Source: Amyloporia xantha (lineage: Eukaryota; Basidiomycota; Agaricomycetes; Polyporales; Adustoporiaceae). Taken from it: a stretch of 64,000 bases of DNA. The first letter of the stretch is position 1. Every line of letters begins with the position of its first letter. Below the pieces are notes generated by a model that was not told the DNA's origin, did not search any database, and was given only the letters and a program-made list of their open reading frames with translations. The stretch spans positions 2,604,001 through 2,668,000 of the forward strand of contig JAYKKR010000002.1 in assembly GCA_036971615.1 (NCBI GenBank). The letters run 5' to 3'. The position numbers were made by a program, and so were the translations under genes. Shown here piece after piece: positions 47,239 to 60,900 of the stretch.

Positions 47239-49293
47239 ATGGCTTCACCTGCACCAGTACAGACTCAGCCCCGCCTAGGGGCAAACAGTGCATTCAATGA
47301 CAAGGTACCTCTTTTTTAAGATATCGCGGTCGCTGGGCTTATAAATTTTTGAAGGGTAAACCCATGGAAGTGCGCTTGTCCAACATGGTCGCTGCGAAAG
47401 GTGCGTGCTGCGATCATTCCATAATTCTATGCGATTGACTTGGAAGCTCCTTAGCCATTAGCGATGCTGTTAGGACGTCCCTGGGCCCGAGGGGTATGGA
47501 CAAGATGGTATGACGCTAGTTTGGGAGGCAATCGGAGGTGTATTGATATTTGCGAGATAGATCCAAACTCCCAAAGGAGAACTCATCATTACTAACGATG
47601 GGGCTACAATCCTGAAGAGCATACAAGCGCTCCACCCTGCTGCGAAGATGGTAAAGGCTCTTATTTATTCTCTGGGCCACTGCTGATACTCTATAAAGCT
47701 CGTGGATCTATCAGCAGCCCAAGATGTTGAGGCAGGTGACGGCACGACTTCTGTCGTTGTACTTGCTGGTAGCTTCCTGGGTGCAGCGGAAAAAATGTTG
47801 CAGAAGGGAATGCACCCGACCATTGTTGCCGAGTCTTTTCTGAAGGCATCCGCAAAAGCTGTGGAATATCTCACAGAAATATCCACACCGATCGATCTCT
47901 CCGACAAGTCCTCTCTTCTCCGTGCTGCAACCACTTCATTGAATTCGAAAGTGCGGGTTATTTCATTGCCGCAAGGCCTTAATGAAGGCTGCTACTGACA
48001 TCGGATTTGCTAGATTGTGTCCCAATACTCATCTACTCTCGCACCGATCGCAGTTCAAGCTGTCATGCGTCTCGTTACCCCAACTTCTTCCAATGTCGAT
48101 CTCCGCGACATCCGAGTTGTGAAAAAAGTCGGTGGGACAATAGAGGACACGGAACTCGTCGATGGCGTCGTCTTGAACCAGAACGTGGTCATCGCTGCAG
48201 GGGGGCCGTCACGGATAGAGAAAGCCAAGATCGGCATCATCCAGTTCCAACTCAGTGCACCCAAACCTGACGTAAGTTCCCTTGCTTTGGCATCCAAGTC
48301 TATCCGTCTGCTAAAGTTTTGCAAATCAATCTCAGATGGACAACACGGTAGTAATCAATGACTACCGACAAATGGACAAAGTGATAAAGGAAGGGCGACA
48401 GTACCTTCTGAATATCTGCAAAAAGATCAAGAAAGCAAACTGTAACGTGCTCCTCATCCAAAAATCGATTCTGCGCGACGCTGTCGACGACACTTCGCTT
48501 ACCTTCCTCAAGCGCCTCAATATTCTAGTTGTTAAGGACGTCGAGCGCGACGAGATCGAGTTCCTTTCAAAGAGTTTTGGATGTAAACCTGTCGCTGACA
48601 TCGAGGCATTCACGGAGGATAAGCTCGGCTACGCAGATCTTGTTGAAGAGGCGAGCCACGCTGGTGCGAAGGTGGTCCGTGTTACGGGCGTTAAGAACCG
48701 TGGTCGTACAGTCAGTATCCTCGCGATGGGCAGTAACAACCTGGTCCTCGAGGAGTGCGAGCGTAGTCTGCACGATGCATTATGTGTCGTTCGTTGTCTA
48801 GTGAAGAAACGGTATGTATAATTTCGGCGTTCGCTTTTGGACATTGTCGCTGAATATCGTTTCGCGCATTTAGGGCTCTCATCGCCGGTGGTGGTGCGCC
48901 CGAAATCCACGTCTCACGCCTGCTATCACAATACGCACAATCTCTGAAGGGCATGGAGGCCTATTGCTTCCAAGCTTATGCTGATGCCCTCGAGGTCATC
49001 CCTACAACGCTTGCTGAGAACGCCGGGCTGAACCCCATTGCAATTGTCACCGAGCTCAGGAATAGGCATGCCATGGGCGAACGCAATGCTGGTATCAATG
49101 TTCGGAAGGTGCGCATCTATCAATCTTCCGTGTTTTAGCACCAGTCAATTAACGATTACTTCAGGGTCTGATATCGAATATATTGGAGGAAGATGTCGTC
49201 CAACCTCTGCTGGTATCTACCAGTGCGGTGGAATTGGCAACGGAGACCGTCTGCCTGCTGCTAAAGATTGACGACTACGTCCAGGCTCGATAG
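47239..49293 (+). CDS. CCT4: T-complex protein 1 subunit delta (CCT4)
   Basis: Starts [19 protein letters not shown]. Group II chaperonin motifs occur in order: [42 protein letters not shown] (ATPase loop with GDGTT), [57 protein letters not shown] and [11 protein letters not shown]. It ends [12 protein letters not shown]. About nine small introns interrupt it. It is one of the eight TRiC/CCT ring subunits that fold actin, tubulin and WD40 proteins in the cytosol. The delta assignment rests on [17 protein letters not shown] and the family's typical ending. It converges on the AP-4 epsilon-like gene. Confidence 0.95.
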
Positions 49294-49425
49294 ACACAGG
49301 TTCTCGTGGGATAGTAGTAATATCACTTGTAATCCAGCACTGCAATACATCTAAGGTCGTTTGATGTTCGAGCGAACGCATGCGCCATAAGTAGAAAATG
49401 ATATTGCTGCTATACATCACTACGC

Positions 49426-52400
49426 TCACGTCTCAGACAGCAAATCCTTGACAGTATTGCGTAACATGTCATCTTCGCAGCGCAGTCGCCAAAGGCAGCT
49501 TTCATCGTCACTTGCTTTTAGTCGAAGTACAGCAACACGGTGAGGCTCGCCCGGGTCCATTAACGAAGACACCATGACCTTCAGCTCTCCTAAGTACGTA
49601 TGTCAGTATGAGGTCATGATTGCGAGGGACTGCTGACCCTTAAAAGGATCTTGATCCTCTGAAATGACCTTGAGGCGGCGATGCATGCCCTGCAGCCGCC
49701 GAACGACGACATCTATGGACATCTCGCACCACCCACGGAGATTGAAACTTTCGAGGCCGTTCCAAATATTCTCGAAGTCAGGCTCCACTGTTCTTAGCGT
49801 GGTCGACATCGTAGGCAGAGGCTCTGATACGAAAGGCGAGTCAAGCGCAATGAGGTCAACACGGGTTGCCTGGGGAGCAGTCAACGTAGGGAAGGTTGAA
49901 AGGTTGTTAATCCCACATACGGAGTCATCCTCGTCCAAGATCTGTACAACAGGTAGTGCAGGTGCCACCGGTGGTGGTGATCCCTTGGAGACGATACACC
50001 GTTATTTATGAAGCGAAATTTGTAATCTTAAATATGCTCACGGTTGAAATAGTCTCGAGGTCCTCACGAGTCGCGAGCGCCAAGTCGCCCGGCGTGATAG
50101 TCCTGGAGAGTGCGTCTTCCACAACACGAGACTGGCCCACGAATCTCGAGCTACCATCATCAGAAGCGCGTGAACTACTGCTGCTGTAACGTCTTAGTCG
50201 TTGGATAGCCTTTGGAGGATCATAGGCATCGTAGCGCAGTTTGTGCGGGGAATTCGAATTACGAGACACGGAACGCTCAGGCGATTGCACAGCTTGGAGC
50301 AGCGGTGAATGGACTGGTGATTTAGCCATCTGTGCTTCATGTAATTCTAGCGCAGCCACAAAATCTGGGAGCTGCTCTCTGGTCAAACAATATAGTCAAG
50401 TTGACAAAACGACGACAATTCCCACCGAAGATGACCTAGCGGATGATGCTATGTTCTTGAGAACACCTGGGAGGAGGATCAAACTGGTAAATTGTTCACA
50501 ACGCTGATATCCCTGGTCAATGATTACCAGGGTGCATTTAGGATGGTGTACTCACTCGTCTGATGTATCTTCCGCTCTGCTCATGTAGGCGGGTCACGAC
50601 CTCAGTCACCCCGTTTGGTACCTCATCACAGCTGGCTGCAAGGCGCATCATGCAAAGTAAACAGGCGTCCTGTATAGAAGCTACGGGAAAGATGAGTACG
50701 GCTGTCGATATTGCGAGGCCCACTACGAAGTACAGACCAGAGTATAATGATATTCGCGCGCTCAATCCGCTGAGAAGGCCAACTGGAGACATCGGTGCCA
50801 ACTGCAGATATTCGGTGATGAGTGCAGTAAGGATAACCATCATGGTCGGCCCAATCTGAGCATCCGAGTCCGTTACACTGACGAACAAGTTGCCAATACA
50901 AGCACTGCGGAATGACAGGTTCGCTTGCAGACGAGCGGGTTATCGACTCAGCACGATCAACGGAATCCGGAGTGACCTACCATTCCTTATGTATACGAGA
51001 ATTTCCTCGACAGCTTCCTGAAGGACTTGTCGCTTTTGAAGAGGGCCATCACCCTCCACAGTTTGAAGCATATTTTTGACATGCTGAGCGTATAGCTCAC
51101 CATCCTCCCCACACATCACCTCAATTATTTCCAAGAGTCTTCTCGACATTTCGTCAGAGTCATGTGCTTCTGTGGATTCGAGATCTCCTTGTAGCATGCG
51201 CGAGAAGACCGTCTCCACAATGCTATGGTCCACTCGTTGAAGGAGGCGCACTGTCTGCGAAGAATGTCTCAGGTGACTTGCAGAAGTCCAATACACAACA
51301 CTACAGACCTTTCGGCGGATGCACTTGTCGTCTGAATCCAGAAGCTTCATGACTCGCTCCACTTCCCATCCTTCCAATACAGCAGGAACATCCGGATTAC
51401 TACCCGCCCAGAGTTGAACATCCAGACATTCCAAGCAAGAGACTAATAGGAACAGGTCATTCGGCTCGCTGGACGTCAATAGGCTGCGGATGTGCTCGAC
51501 AAGTGTGGTCTTCGATGCACTTTGAGCTAACAGCAATGACTCCGGCGGGGTGGACGACAAGGCCCAGAAACATTCATAGAGAGTAGCTGATTGAGACCTT
51601 TGTCAGACCTTTGAAGTTGCAAATCTCAAGTAAGACCGCATACCATACGCAGCAGAGCCGATCTTGCATGACATTTGAATGATTTTGAGAATTACACGCA
51701 GATCATCCTGGGTCAGTCTGAAATTGTTCATATGAGTAGGCAGAGAATGAACAAAGATAAATGAGACCAACGAGACGAGCTGTAGTCCTCGTAGAGTCTT
51801 TACGAGTAACCAATTCCTCGTGGGATCAGGGCGGGCCCGCCATGACGATGTCATGCACTTTGTCAGGAAGCCATGATATTGATCGGACTGCATGTGTCCA
51901 GCCTAGGAGGAAATCAGGCCAAGCCCTTACCGTCCGAGTTACGCTACTCTTACCTTGACTAGGTCCGCACATAACGTCAAAGCCGCACTAATCACCACAG
52001 TATCCTGATCTTTCAAGCGCCTCTGTGTCTTGCTAACAATCTCCCTAAGAATGCCAGGATCATATCTGGATAACCTGTGAAAGGCTAACAAAGCTCGTCG
52101 TCGTACGTGCAGTCTGAATCAGAGCACGATATTTGGAACATATAAGACAACATCTGGGAACTTGAGCAGAGAATACATACTGACGAGTTGTGAGATAGTA
52201 GATCTATCAGGCGAGACTGAATGGCTGGGATGACGTCCTCGGTTGAAAATTGGATCAGAGTGTCAAGAGCAAGACATATACGCGGTATTGCGGTATTCTC
52301 GAGATCCTGAAGATCCTCAATAGTCGTATTTCCCGAGGCTCCATGAAGCATACCTTCCGTAGTGTGTTCACCAGCATAAGCTGTAACTCATGATCCGGCG

Positions 52401-52827
52401 GCATAATTTCCGCACAAAATAGATAACCTGACTCAACCTTCAGCAGGTGCCGCATGTTCCGAAGCTATACACGAACCTATTCTCTTGTCTCGCACTGACT
52501 GCCCGCTCTCAGCGAGGTTTACCGCGTAACGCAATGCAAAGTCAAGGTCTAAGTCCGAGCTGGAGTCCACGCTGGTCGAACAGTATAGTAAAAGTATCAG
52601 ACACTCCCTGCATTGTCTCTAGGCTTTCGATCAGAACCCACGGAGAAAGGTCAGTGAGATTCACATACCAAAGTCAATGTAGAACGTGCAAGCTGGTCGC
52701 GTATAGAGTCGACTTCGGTCAAAAGGTACTGGTCTGCGACCTGGGGAGACGGTGCTGTTTCCACCTTGCGAACCAACGCATAGTGCGCCCTACTAATCGC
52801 TCCAGATGAGACGAAGGGTACTTCCAT
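49426..52827 (-). CDS. AP-4 complex subunit epsilon-like adaptin
   Basis: Start MEVPFVSSGAISRAHYALV at 52827. The N-terminal half is an adaptin-type alpha solenoid: LDFALRYAVNLAESGQ-type, PRICLALDTLIQFSTEDVI, SRYDPGILREIVSKTQRR and RSLLTSSEPNDLFLLVSCLE. The middle holds SIQDACLLCMMRLAAS, and a Ser-rich linker leads to a short ear-like C-terminus ending NTVKDLLSET. The order and length (about 900 residues) fit the large epsilon/gamma adaptins, closest in style to AP-4 epsilon. AP-4 forms non-clathrin coats at the trans-Golgi. It has more than ten introns, and individual splice sites were checked only in part. It may instead be a related gamma-like adaptin. Confidence 0.7.
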
Positions 52828-52950
52828 AGCCTGTAGGTCTCTCAATAGATCATAAAACTCGAAAGAAGAAATGTTAGAAGTTCATTCAGATATGCAGACG
52901 AGAGGTTCAGCTTGAGAGTCAAGGCAGCTGGTTTTGGTAACTGCGACAGC
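52828..52950. promoter_or_regulatory. AP-4 epsilon/BUB2 bidirectional spacer
   Basis: Just 123 bp lie between the divergent start codons, so both promoters must share or overlap. No TATA-like element or known motif is clear. Confidence 0.4.
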
Positions 52951-54231
52951 ATGTCTTCCTCCTCTTCCTCTTCGTCTGCGGCCGCGACCACGCACTCGTT
53001 CAACAAGATCCTCAATCAATTTAAACTATCTACGAAAGTGCGAACATCCCATGACATAGAAGACTCCGTAAAGAAGCTGCGCCGGCTCATTCTGGTCGAT
53101 GGGATCCCATCAAGCGTAGTATGTTTATGGCTTCCGTGTCCTCTAAGTTTAAGGATAATTGAGTTCATCCATACGCGTTTCCAGGACCCTACTTTACGCC
53201 CACGAATATGGAAAATCCTTTTACGCGTCCAGGAAGTGTCGGCGGACACGTTCTTGGAGTATGTGGCTCGAGGGCCTTGCGAGGTTCGAGAGAAGATCCG
53301 AAATGATACCTTCAGGTGCTAATAGAGGAAGGCTTCGGTGGCGGTCTCATACTGAAGTTGATGATTGTAGGACCTTGGCCACAGATAGAGGCTTCAAGGA
53401 GCGGGTGAGGGAAGACATGCTGGTACGCCTTTTGGATGCCTTTGTGTGGCGGAATCACGGTGAGTCTTTCCTGCGCTGGTTCTCAGCATGAATTTCCCTT
53501 CTAATTTCCATTAGATAGGCAAGAAACGCATCAGCTCGGATTTACATATGTTCAAGGAATGAATGTCCTTGCCGCGCCGTTTCTGTACACCATGCCGTCT
53601 GAGCTGGAAGCTTTCTTCTGTTTCGCGAAATTCATTGAAGAGTCATGTCCTCTGTATGTACAACCCACGCTTGAGGGCGTACACCGGGGTCTCAAGGTAA
53701 CGCAACGTCCGCTTTCTTTGTTGATGGTGGACTCATAGTGCATTAGCTACTAGATCGCTGTCTGAAGATCGTTGATCCCGAGTTGTACGCGCATTTGCGG
53801 TCGAAGAATCTATCAGCAGAGATCTATGCGTTTCCATGTACGTGTACAAGTCTTTCCATTGATATAGCTGACCTGACCCTCTACCACACAGCTATATTGA
53901 CATTATGCGCATGTACGCCCCCTCTGGATCAAGTCCTACAGTTGTGGGACTTTTTGCTCGCCTTTGGAGTACACCTGAATGTCCTCTGCGTCATTGCTCA
54001 GCTGCTCCTCATGAGAGACGAGGTTATGACATCTTCGAGGTTTGTGAAGGCTCTGTGGGCTCTATAAAGTGGCACTGACACACAATTGAAAGCCCAATGC
54101 GACTCCTTCGTACCTTCCCTCCTCTCGAGGCTTTACCTGTCATTGGCATTGCAGTCACCCTGGTTCGCGATCTCCCAACAGACCTCTACGACGAACTGGT
54201 GCGGCATCCATATGCAGTGCAAGACCCATAA
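52951..54231 (+). CDS. BUB2: TBC-domain mitotic exit GAP BUB2 (Cdc16-type)
   Basis: Starts with a polyserine run (MSSSSSSSSAAATTH). The TBC domain carries LRRLILVDGIPSSV, RPRIWKILL, IRNDTFRT (IxxDxxR arginine-finger motif), GFTYVQGMNVLAAPFLYT (YxQGM glutamine finger) and FFCFAKFIEESCPLYV. It continues with KNLSAEIYAFPSILTLCAC and LQLWDFLLAFGVHLN. The protein ends LVRHPYAVQDP at 54231. Length is about 320 residues, as in BUB2. In yeasts, Bub2/Cdc16 with Bfa1/Byr4 is the GAP for Tem1/Spg1 at the spindle pole, holding back mitotic exit and septation. Both catalytic finger residues are present. Confidence 0.9.
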
Positions 54232-54575
54232 ACTCAAGTCCTCTACTGGAATTATGTCGATATGTTTTCTTGCTGTTCGTATGGTCTTGCTTTGTATTAA
54301 ATGTAACTCCTGAGGACTATGTAATTCTACCCATTGTACTTCGTGCAAATTCTCAAGCAGCTCTTTCATCTGGGCGAATCTGTTGCGTAGAATGGGTTGC
54401 TTGGTTGTCAAAGTCAGAGACAGACAAAGTCATCCGAGCCGTGAATTGCAGTATACATAAGTTCTTAGCGTGACTACGTAACAGGGTAAAAATCGGTCAC
54501 ATCGGTGACAATATGATCAACCCGTGACAGGAATGTAAAAATGGTATAAACAATTTACTGTTAGCTCCTTTCAAC

Positions 54576-54662
54576 GCCGGGATAGCTCAGCTGGGAGAGC
54601 GACAGACTGAAGCAATTTGTTAAGTGTTCTGCAGGCCGCGTGTTCGAGCCACGCTCCTGGCA
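54576..54662 (+). tRNA. tRNA-Phe(GAA) with 14-nt intron
   Basis: Acceptor GCCGGGA pairs with TCCTGGC (one G-T), followed by A73. The D arm is GCTC/GAGC. The T arm is GCGTG/CACGC around TTCGAGC. The anticodon loop gives GAA at 54609-54611, with an intron of about 14 nt (54613-54626) after position 37, the standard place. The anticodon stem ACAGA/TCTGC has a mismatch at the 27-43 pair. A box (TAGCTCAGCTGG) and B box (GTTCGAGCC) are intact. The encoded intron is spliced by the tRNA endonuclease. CCA is not encoded. A T-run (TTTTTTG) lies 3 bp downstream as a likely Pol III terminator. Confidence 0.9.
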
Positions 54663-55868
54663 TGGTTTTTTGTCGGGAATTCTCCCAGTGAGTGTGGCGA
54701 CTTCTAGCTCCGTCTACAAATATAAATCTCCGCCACACAAACGCAGCCATGATTTAAATCTCCGCTTCATTACTAGATGGGGGCACGTGACACTTTGAAC
54801 TAGACATAGGCCAAATACTATAAGTGCCCCTGGGTTTATAATTGAGACAGTGTTTATAAATTCGGTCTAGCTCCTTCTACAACCACTCAAAAAACATAAA
54901 ACTTGGTTTACAAATACTTTTGACTATTTCAAAGAAGACTGCCTACTCAGAATCACGAAATTGTGCGTGGATCGTAAATGAGACACATCGCAACACACGA
55001 TTTACACCTCGAAGCTCCCATTTCGAGCATAGATTGCCGTATCGAGCCAGATCCTGCTAGCCAAAAAATCTGGAACTTTTATATGGTCTTCATATGCAAT
55101 ATACGGCCAAGCCCATGTACTTTTCTTGTTTCCTTGTGCTCGCATTTGTTGTCATTGGTGCCCTCGCTCATGGAGCGTTACAACTGGATACATGCGCGTG
55201 ATGGTTTTGATCTCCGCCATAAACCTCGCAGGGACGCGTCACAATCACTGCAGTGCATGCCGACCGGAGTTGTGCCCCTGCCGTTGTGACAAATGTGACC
55301 CAAATTATAAACACTGGTATTTTTGCCTACATGTCGCACCGGAAGACATCCGAGAACAGAACAACGATGCCAGCTGCTATCATTGTTAGCTAGGTTTCTA
55401 GAGCGGAAGGAGATGCATCAACTCGTATAAATTTCATATGCGTATGTGGAGCGGATGTGTAGCTATAGCATGAATACCGAAAACCGTTATAAACCCAGGT
55501 CCACTGATAGTATCTTCCCAAGTTCCAAGTTTCCCTATACTGGCTGTTCCTGGATCGCACAAGAACCATTAAGCTTGTTCTGGTATCTTGAAAGAACATC
55601 CCGAGTGCTCCAAATGATGGGCATATTTTCCAGCAGATTCATGCACCTTCTTAATTGCAAGAGACATCCCGGTCCCTGGCCGATGCTAGCATCGTTGACC
55701 GGAGAGGATGGACCCACCTGAGCCAGGTTGGGCGTACATGTTGCCCAAGGCTCTCCGCACTGTGCGCGCATGTCGTTACGTTCTCATGATGTAGTGCACA
55801 TGTCGTTACAGCCACTCGGACACACAATCGGGCTATAATCTAACCATCCCCCTGATATCCCCCTGTGA
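54663..55868. other. AT-rich intergenic region with weak inverted repeats
   Basis: About 1.2 kb without a recognised gene. CCTGGGTTTATAA (54829-54841) recurs inverted at 55487-55499, and CAGTGTTTATAA near 54848 recurs inverted near 55304-55315. Longest frames are about 100 codons and lack motifs. It may be a worn MITE-like insert. Confidence 0.45.
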
Positions 55869-57387
55869 TTACGGTAACCGATCAATATATCCAGCCGTAA
55901 GGTCAAAGAATGTCCACAAAAGCCCATGGGTCGTAATACTTCTCAAAGCACTCACACCGAGACCTCGGTACAATCTTGCGACACCCGCGAGGAGAGGCTT
56001 TTTGTTATTGGGATCTGGGCCTTGCATAGTCCAGTGTGACTGTCAGATTACGGCGACGACAACGCGCGATACCAACTCACCCCTGATCAGACGATGTAAA
56101 GTCTCCAGCACGCCTCTCCTACGTTCGCCGGCTAGTGCCCGTTGTTGTACTTTGGTCTTCACACTATAATTGTACGCACTGTCAGATCTCAAATTTACGG
56201 TCCACAAAGCGAGGCTTACACGTCAAGAGGATATATGAGCGCCCAAGATGTTACTCCTGCCAGTGATCCACACATGAATGGAACTAGGGAGGGAGGTATG
56301 GGCATCCAAGACGGTGTTGATCCTTGCTCGCCAGAAGGTGAACGCCCCATGAGATGGCGCATGCCGTCGTATTCAAAGAAGTACAAGCCAGTACCCATAG
56401 TATCTCGCGCTTCGAATTTTCGTGAGCTAGAGCGCTCTGAGTTGTAAAGAACGATGTCAACTCACCGAAGTGGAGGCGAAACCCAAGATAGAGGCCCTTA
56501 AGACCGTACGTCCGGAAAATCTCTCGCACGGCATCCGTGGTACCTGGGGCTTTCAATATACGAAGCCCTTTGCTGGCGGCAATGGAGTACTCCAATTGTC
56601 TCCGTACCTAAGCAAAGAGTAAATATGGATACGTTTCCTGTTCGACTCGTGCTCTGACGTGCGGACCTTAACGAGCTCAAACGCTGGGATCAATATAAGC
56701 GGCGGGCCTGCCCAACAGGAGAGTGCTGCACTCACGCGCACTCCCAAAGGATATCAGAGACCCGGACAAGGCCCCTCTAACCTCTGTGCTTAACACGACG
56801 TGCCACTCGCCATGAAGAGTCGAGATAGGGCTCACCCAATACCACCAATAGATGCTACATTCAGTAGTGTATCCTGCGCTAACAAACGATTATCACGGAA
56901 GTATTCTTTGGTCCGCGTGTATATTGTGAATGATGCGGCACCTGGAGTAGCGTTGAGCAGGACAAATGCGATGCGGACAAATATCAACACCCACGGACGA
57001 ATGAAATGGTCATCAGTGGTATCCACAGGCCCCGGTAGAAACCAATAATGCCCTCATCGCGGTATACTTGCAGAGCGAGAGTCGGGACAGTGATTGGTGT
57101 GCGGACAGTCTGGAGTCTAGATTTAATGGAGTCCAGCTACACAGATGTGTTCACTTTTAGTGCGCATATACACGGTCAAAACTTCGCAGACTGACTGGAT
57201 ATCCGGCGAACGTAGAGATGTAACTCGCGGACACGGCGCAGACCACCGCCTTGTTCTCTGTCAGAATCAGCGGTCAGTGTGTGGGTTTTGCACATGAATG
57301 CGTGTTTTTGCAAGTACTTCGGAGAGACTCATTGAGAGCAGCCGAGTCAAACAGATAGCCCGATGGCCTACTCATGTCGTTGGTCAT
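55869..57387 (-). CDS. mitochondrial carrier family protein
   Basis: Start MTNDMSRPSGYLFDSAALNE at 57387, then NKAVVCAVSASYISTFAGYP. Three carrier repeats are visible. Their signatures are PLDSIKSRLQT (repeat 1), APFELVKVRRQLEYS (repeat 2, PxExxK) and YPLDVVKTKVQQ (repeat 3), each followed by the expected second helix such as GIIGFYRGL, GLKGLYLGF and RLYRGLG. The protein ends LTAGYIDRLP and is about 380 residues, somewhat long for the family. It sits in the inner mitochondrial membrane. The transported solute cannot be named from these motifs. Several introns, including one splitting FAGYP/LDSIK. Confidence 0.88.
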
Positions 57388-57948
57388 CCGACGCCCTCCA
57401 TGCTGATGGCGATTCAGACTGAGCGCACGCGCACCTTTCTTCACTCATAGGATGCAGTCACCGGGCCCGTGCGAGTCCAGTTCCGTGCGCCAGCACGAGT
57501 AGGTGAAGGTTTTAGTCAACGTGAAGGATCCGCCAGTGCGCGACTGCCTGAGTGCAGGAAATGTTACTCGGGTTCAATATCGTAGGGCGTGAGGCATGGG
57601 TCTCAGTGAGTAGTATCACATAGACGCCCATTCTTGCTTGGAGAAGTACTCGGGTCTGATGATCTATGCTAGCTATATGTACTGTGCATTCAATTCTCGC
57701 CGAGCCCGGGCTACACTAGACACAGCACATATCTACACAAACAGAAGCTGACGCTGGCTGCATGTTGTCATCATGCCCTTCTAGGGAACATATTACGGAA
57801 TGTTACTCCAAGTACACAGGGTCTTACTCTGTGAGAACTGATATTCATCAATGACAACGTTCGTGGGCGACGGCAGAGACGCATCACGGAGCACACTCAC
57901 CTGTGCGCTTCCGCTGCACTTGGAGCCATCCGCCGCCCTGGCGCTCCA
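57388..57948. other. intergenic spacer between carrier and RRN6
   Basis: About 560 bp upstream of the carrier start and downstream of the RRN6 stop. No gene is seen. It includes the carrier promoter. Confidence 0.4.
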
Positions 57949-60900
57949 TCAGAACCCGCCGATCCTCTTTCTGACAGGCTTCTTCTTGGCTGGACCTGGT
58001 CTTCCACCATGAGGACCAGGTAGTACTTGCGTGCTCGGCATCTGGGCCTGAGACGAAGCGCCCACTTCCCAGTCTTCTGTAGGCTGGCTTCCGCCATTCA
58101 TCGTCGGCCGTTGCTGCAGTATCATCATATCTTGAGAGCCCAGAACGAGAGGTCTTCTTGGGGCCAGTGGCTGACTGGAAGCAACGATGGGTGGCGCTAG
58201 AGCAGCAGTGGGCACAATTACTGGTGGTCGCTGAGGTTGTATGACCTGGTCCTGGCCGTGAACCGCTCCGTGAGGTGACCGCTCTTTCATTCGACGAGGG
58301 GCGGGAACTGCAGATCTGCCTCTGCTGTCTTGGTACCGGTCGTCATAGGAATATGAGTGCGGATCGGTGCCGATTTCCCATTCCCTCACTAATAGACGGG
58401 CACCAAGAGGCAGAGTAGCAACATCCGACGGCTTCACATCAGTATCGGTCATTTTCGAAAATTTGGCGTAGTGGTCAGCTTTCGGCATTGGTCGCAGAAA
58501 TCCGAACTGCATAGGTAGAGGTTCAGAACCGTCAAGGGATAGGGCCTCCGCAGCACGCGACATAGTCTCCAGAGCATCGTCCGAGCCTGGATCTATTGAA
58601 GATGTCTGAAAGTGGTGTGGGGAGAAGATGTCTGACGAGAGCGACAGATCGAGCAGAAGCTGCTCGCGGGCTTCCGACTCTCTGCGGTACGAGTGAGCAG
58701 GCCGATCATCATCAGGAGCAAGATCATAACGCCGAAGATTTTCGAGCATCTTCTCAGGATCCTTGTCTAGGTCGCTGGTAAACTGACGCAGAAAAGGCGC
58801 TATATTGAGAGACCATGGAGCTTTTCGGGATAGCCTTTGCACAGGAATTCGGCCTTGGTGTAGGGCACGATACCCTCGCCTAGAGTTGAGTACAGTTTCT
58901 GTGAAAACATCGTTTCTAGATGCGTCAGTAGGTTCACTGCCTGATCGATATGCGATGTCACAACTGTGTGATCGTGTATCAGAATCCGTGATAAGATATA
59001 GACTCAACCAAGATTCACGTTATGACCATATTTTCAAGTGGCGCATCCAATTCCTGCCAGAATAAAGGCATCTTCTCAAGTAGATCGTACACCGCGTCCG
59101 GGTTGTCCGATGAGCCAAGATTCTCATCGCGAAACAGCCCTGTACTTTCATCAGAAAAAGAAAGAAAAGGAACACGAGGAAGATCCCCTCACTGTTATAG
59201 ATGGGGCGCATATCAACCTCGCTGAAAGTACGCCCTGCTAGGGGTCCGAGGTCGATCCTGGCCGACTTCATCTTTTCCGCCATATCTTGCACATCTATAG
59301 ACCATTCATATTCCGATGGGATACTTCTGTGAGAAATATGGTCGATATCGTCTTTGGGAGAAACCTCAAGATCTAGCATATACACGTCCCCAAATTGGGC
59401 AAGTTGCCAGACACTGATGTTTCTGTTCTTGGCATCTGTGCTGTTGGGCAAGAAAACATGCCCAAAGTTGCGGGTGTCCGGGTTGTGAAGCGCAGGTAAT
59501 GAGTATGCAAAGCTATTCTCATGCACCAGGTCATCGGTCGATCGTGAGACGTCATACACAGAGATCAGACCATTACGCCGGGATGTCAGAAATGTAACCG
59601 GGTCTGACGTAGATAGACAGTAAGTACCCTTGGCGGTAGAGAAAGTAAAGGGACAATTACGATTTGACAAAAACCTCGTGTGGGAGGACAACGTGCGGTC
59701 ATGATCTCTTGCATGCTTCACTCCGAACACTGGTTTTCTAGTGTTGCGCTCGTCGATCCATGATATTTGTTGAGTAGTGACAACTCGCGTGATGCGATCT
59801 TCTCCGAAGCCTTCAATGGATGTTAGACACTCCCCGGGATTTGATGGAAAAAACAAATCCATTGGACCTTCTTGTGTCTAACAACCAAATTAATGTTGTT
59901 GGCATGCAAAAACGAAGACAGCGCACCCGAAAGTCTAGACGGCTTGCAGATCGACTAGACATGAGTATACAGCCCTCGTCATCTTCACATGGCGCGAACC
60001 CCCAAACGTGATCGTCGTCTTCACCTATAGGAGAAGTACCGGGATGGAGCAACTGCCTGTGAGATGTTAAATAATACTGTTTTCGTGTTCATAGAAAGGG
60101 ACGGACAGGAATTTGTCACCGTGCGGCGCACTACATCTGTATACTGCGCCTGTGTCATTGACAACAAGTGCTAACGTTCTTCGGGAAGCCGGTACTAGCA
60201 TATCAACTATTCGCCTATCTCCTACGTCAGAACGCGCCAGATGCACGATCTCTTCCGCACTTATTACCGGAGGTCGAGAAGAAGATGCCTTGATGCTCAG
60301 GAAAGTTGTCGACGCCAGTGTCCTGATACCAAGCACTGGACCTTTATATGAGCTGGATCAGCGCTGGTCGCTGAATCGCACAAACAAGTTTACCGATGGA
60401 CTGTCTTTCACTTTGAAATGGCACTCCTGAAGGTCGGATTTGCTGAATTGGCGTAGCGAAAGTATGCACCGGTTTCGCAGATGCATTCAGTCGGGAGCAA
60501 TCTCTTCTGGAGAAGTTTAGTGGAGAGATGTCTAGCTCAAATTTGTATCAAACTGGCTTGCAAGATATATAGAAATACTCACTTAAATCTCGGTATGACT
60601 CTCCCATGGAGAAAGCAAGGTAAGGGAGATTTTCACGCGACCCACGAGAGGAAGAAAATGTCGCAATCATGTCCGCAGAGAAAGGATCGAACCTATCGAG
60701 TTTTCGCGTGGTGCGCACATCTTGCACAATCTCATCCCGTACAATTTCGGCTGGAACATCAAGGTCTGGATAATACGTGCGGAGGAATTGTGCCTGACAA
60801 ATGTCAGCGTTACGGATCTCGACGTGATAGCAATGTTTACGCTTACCCCTTGCTCTGCTTGTTGCAACACAGACGTTCCCGAGGCGTAGGAGGGCTGCCG

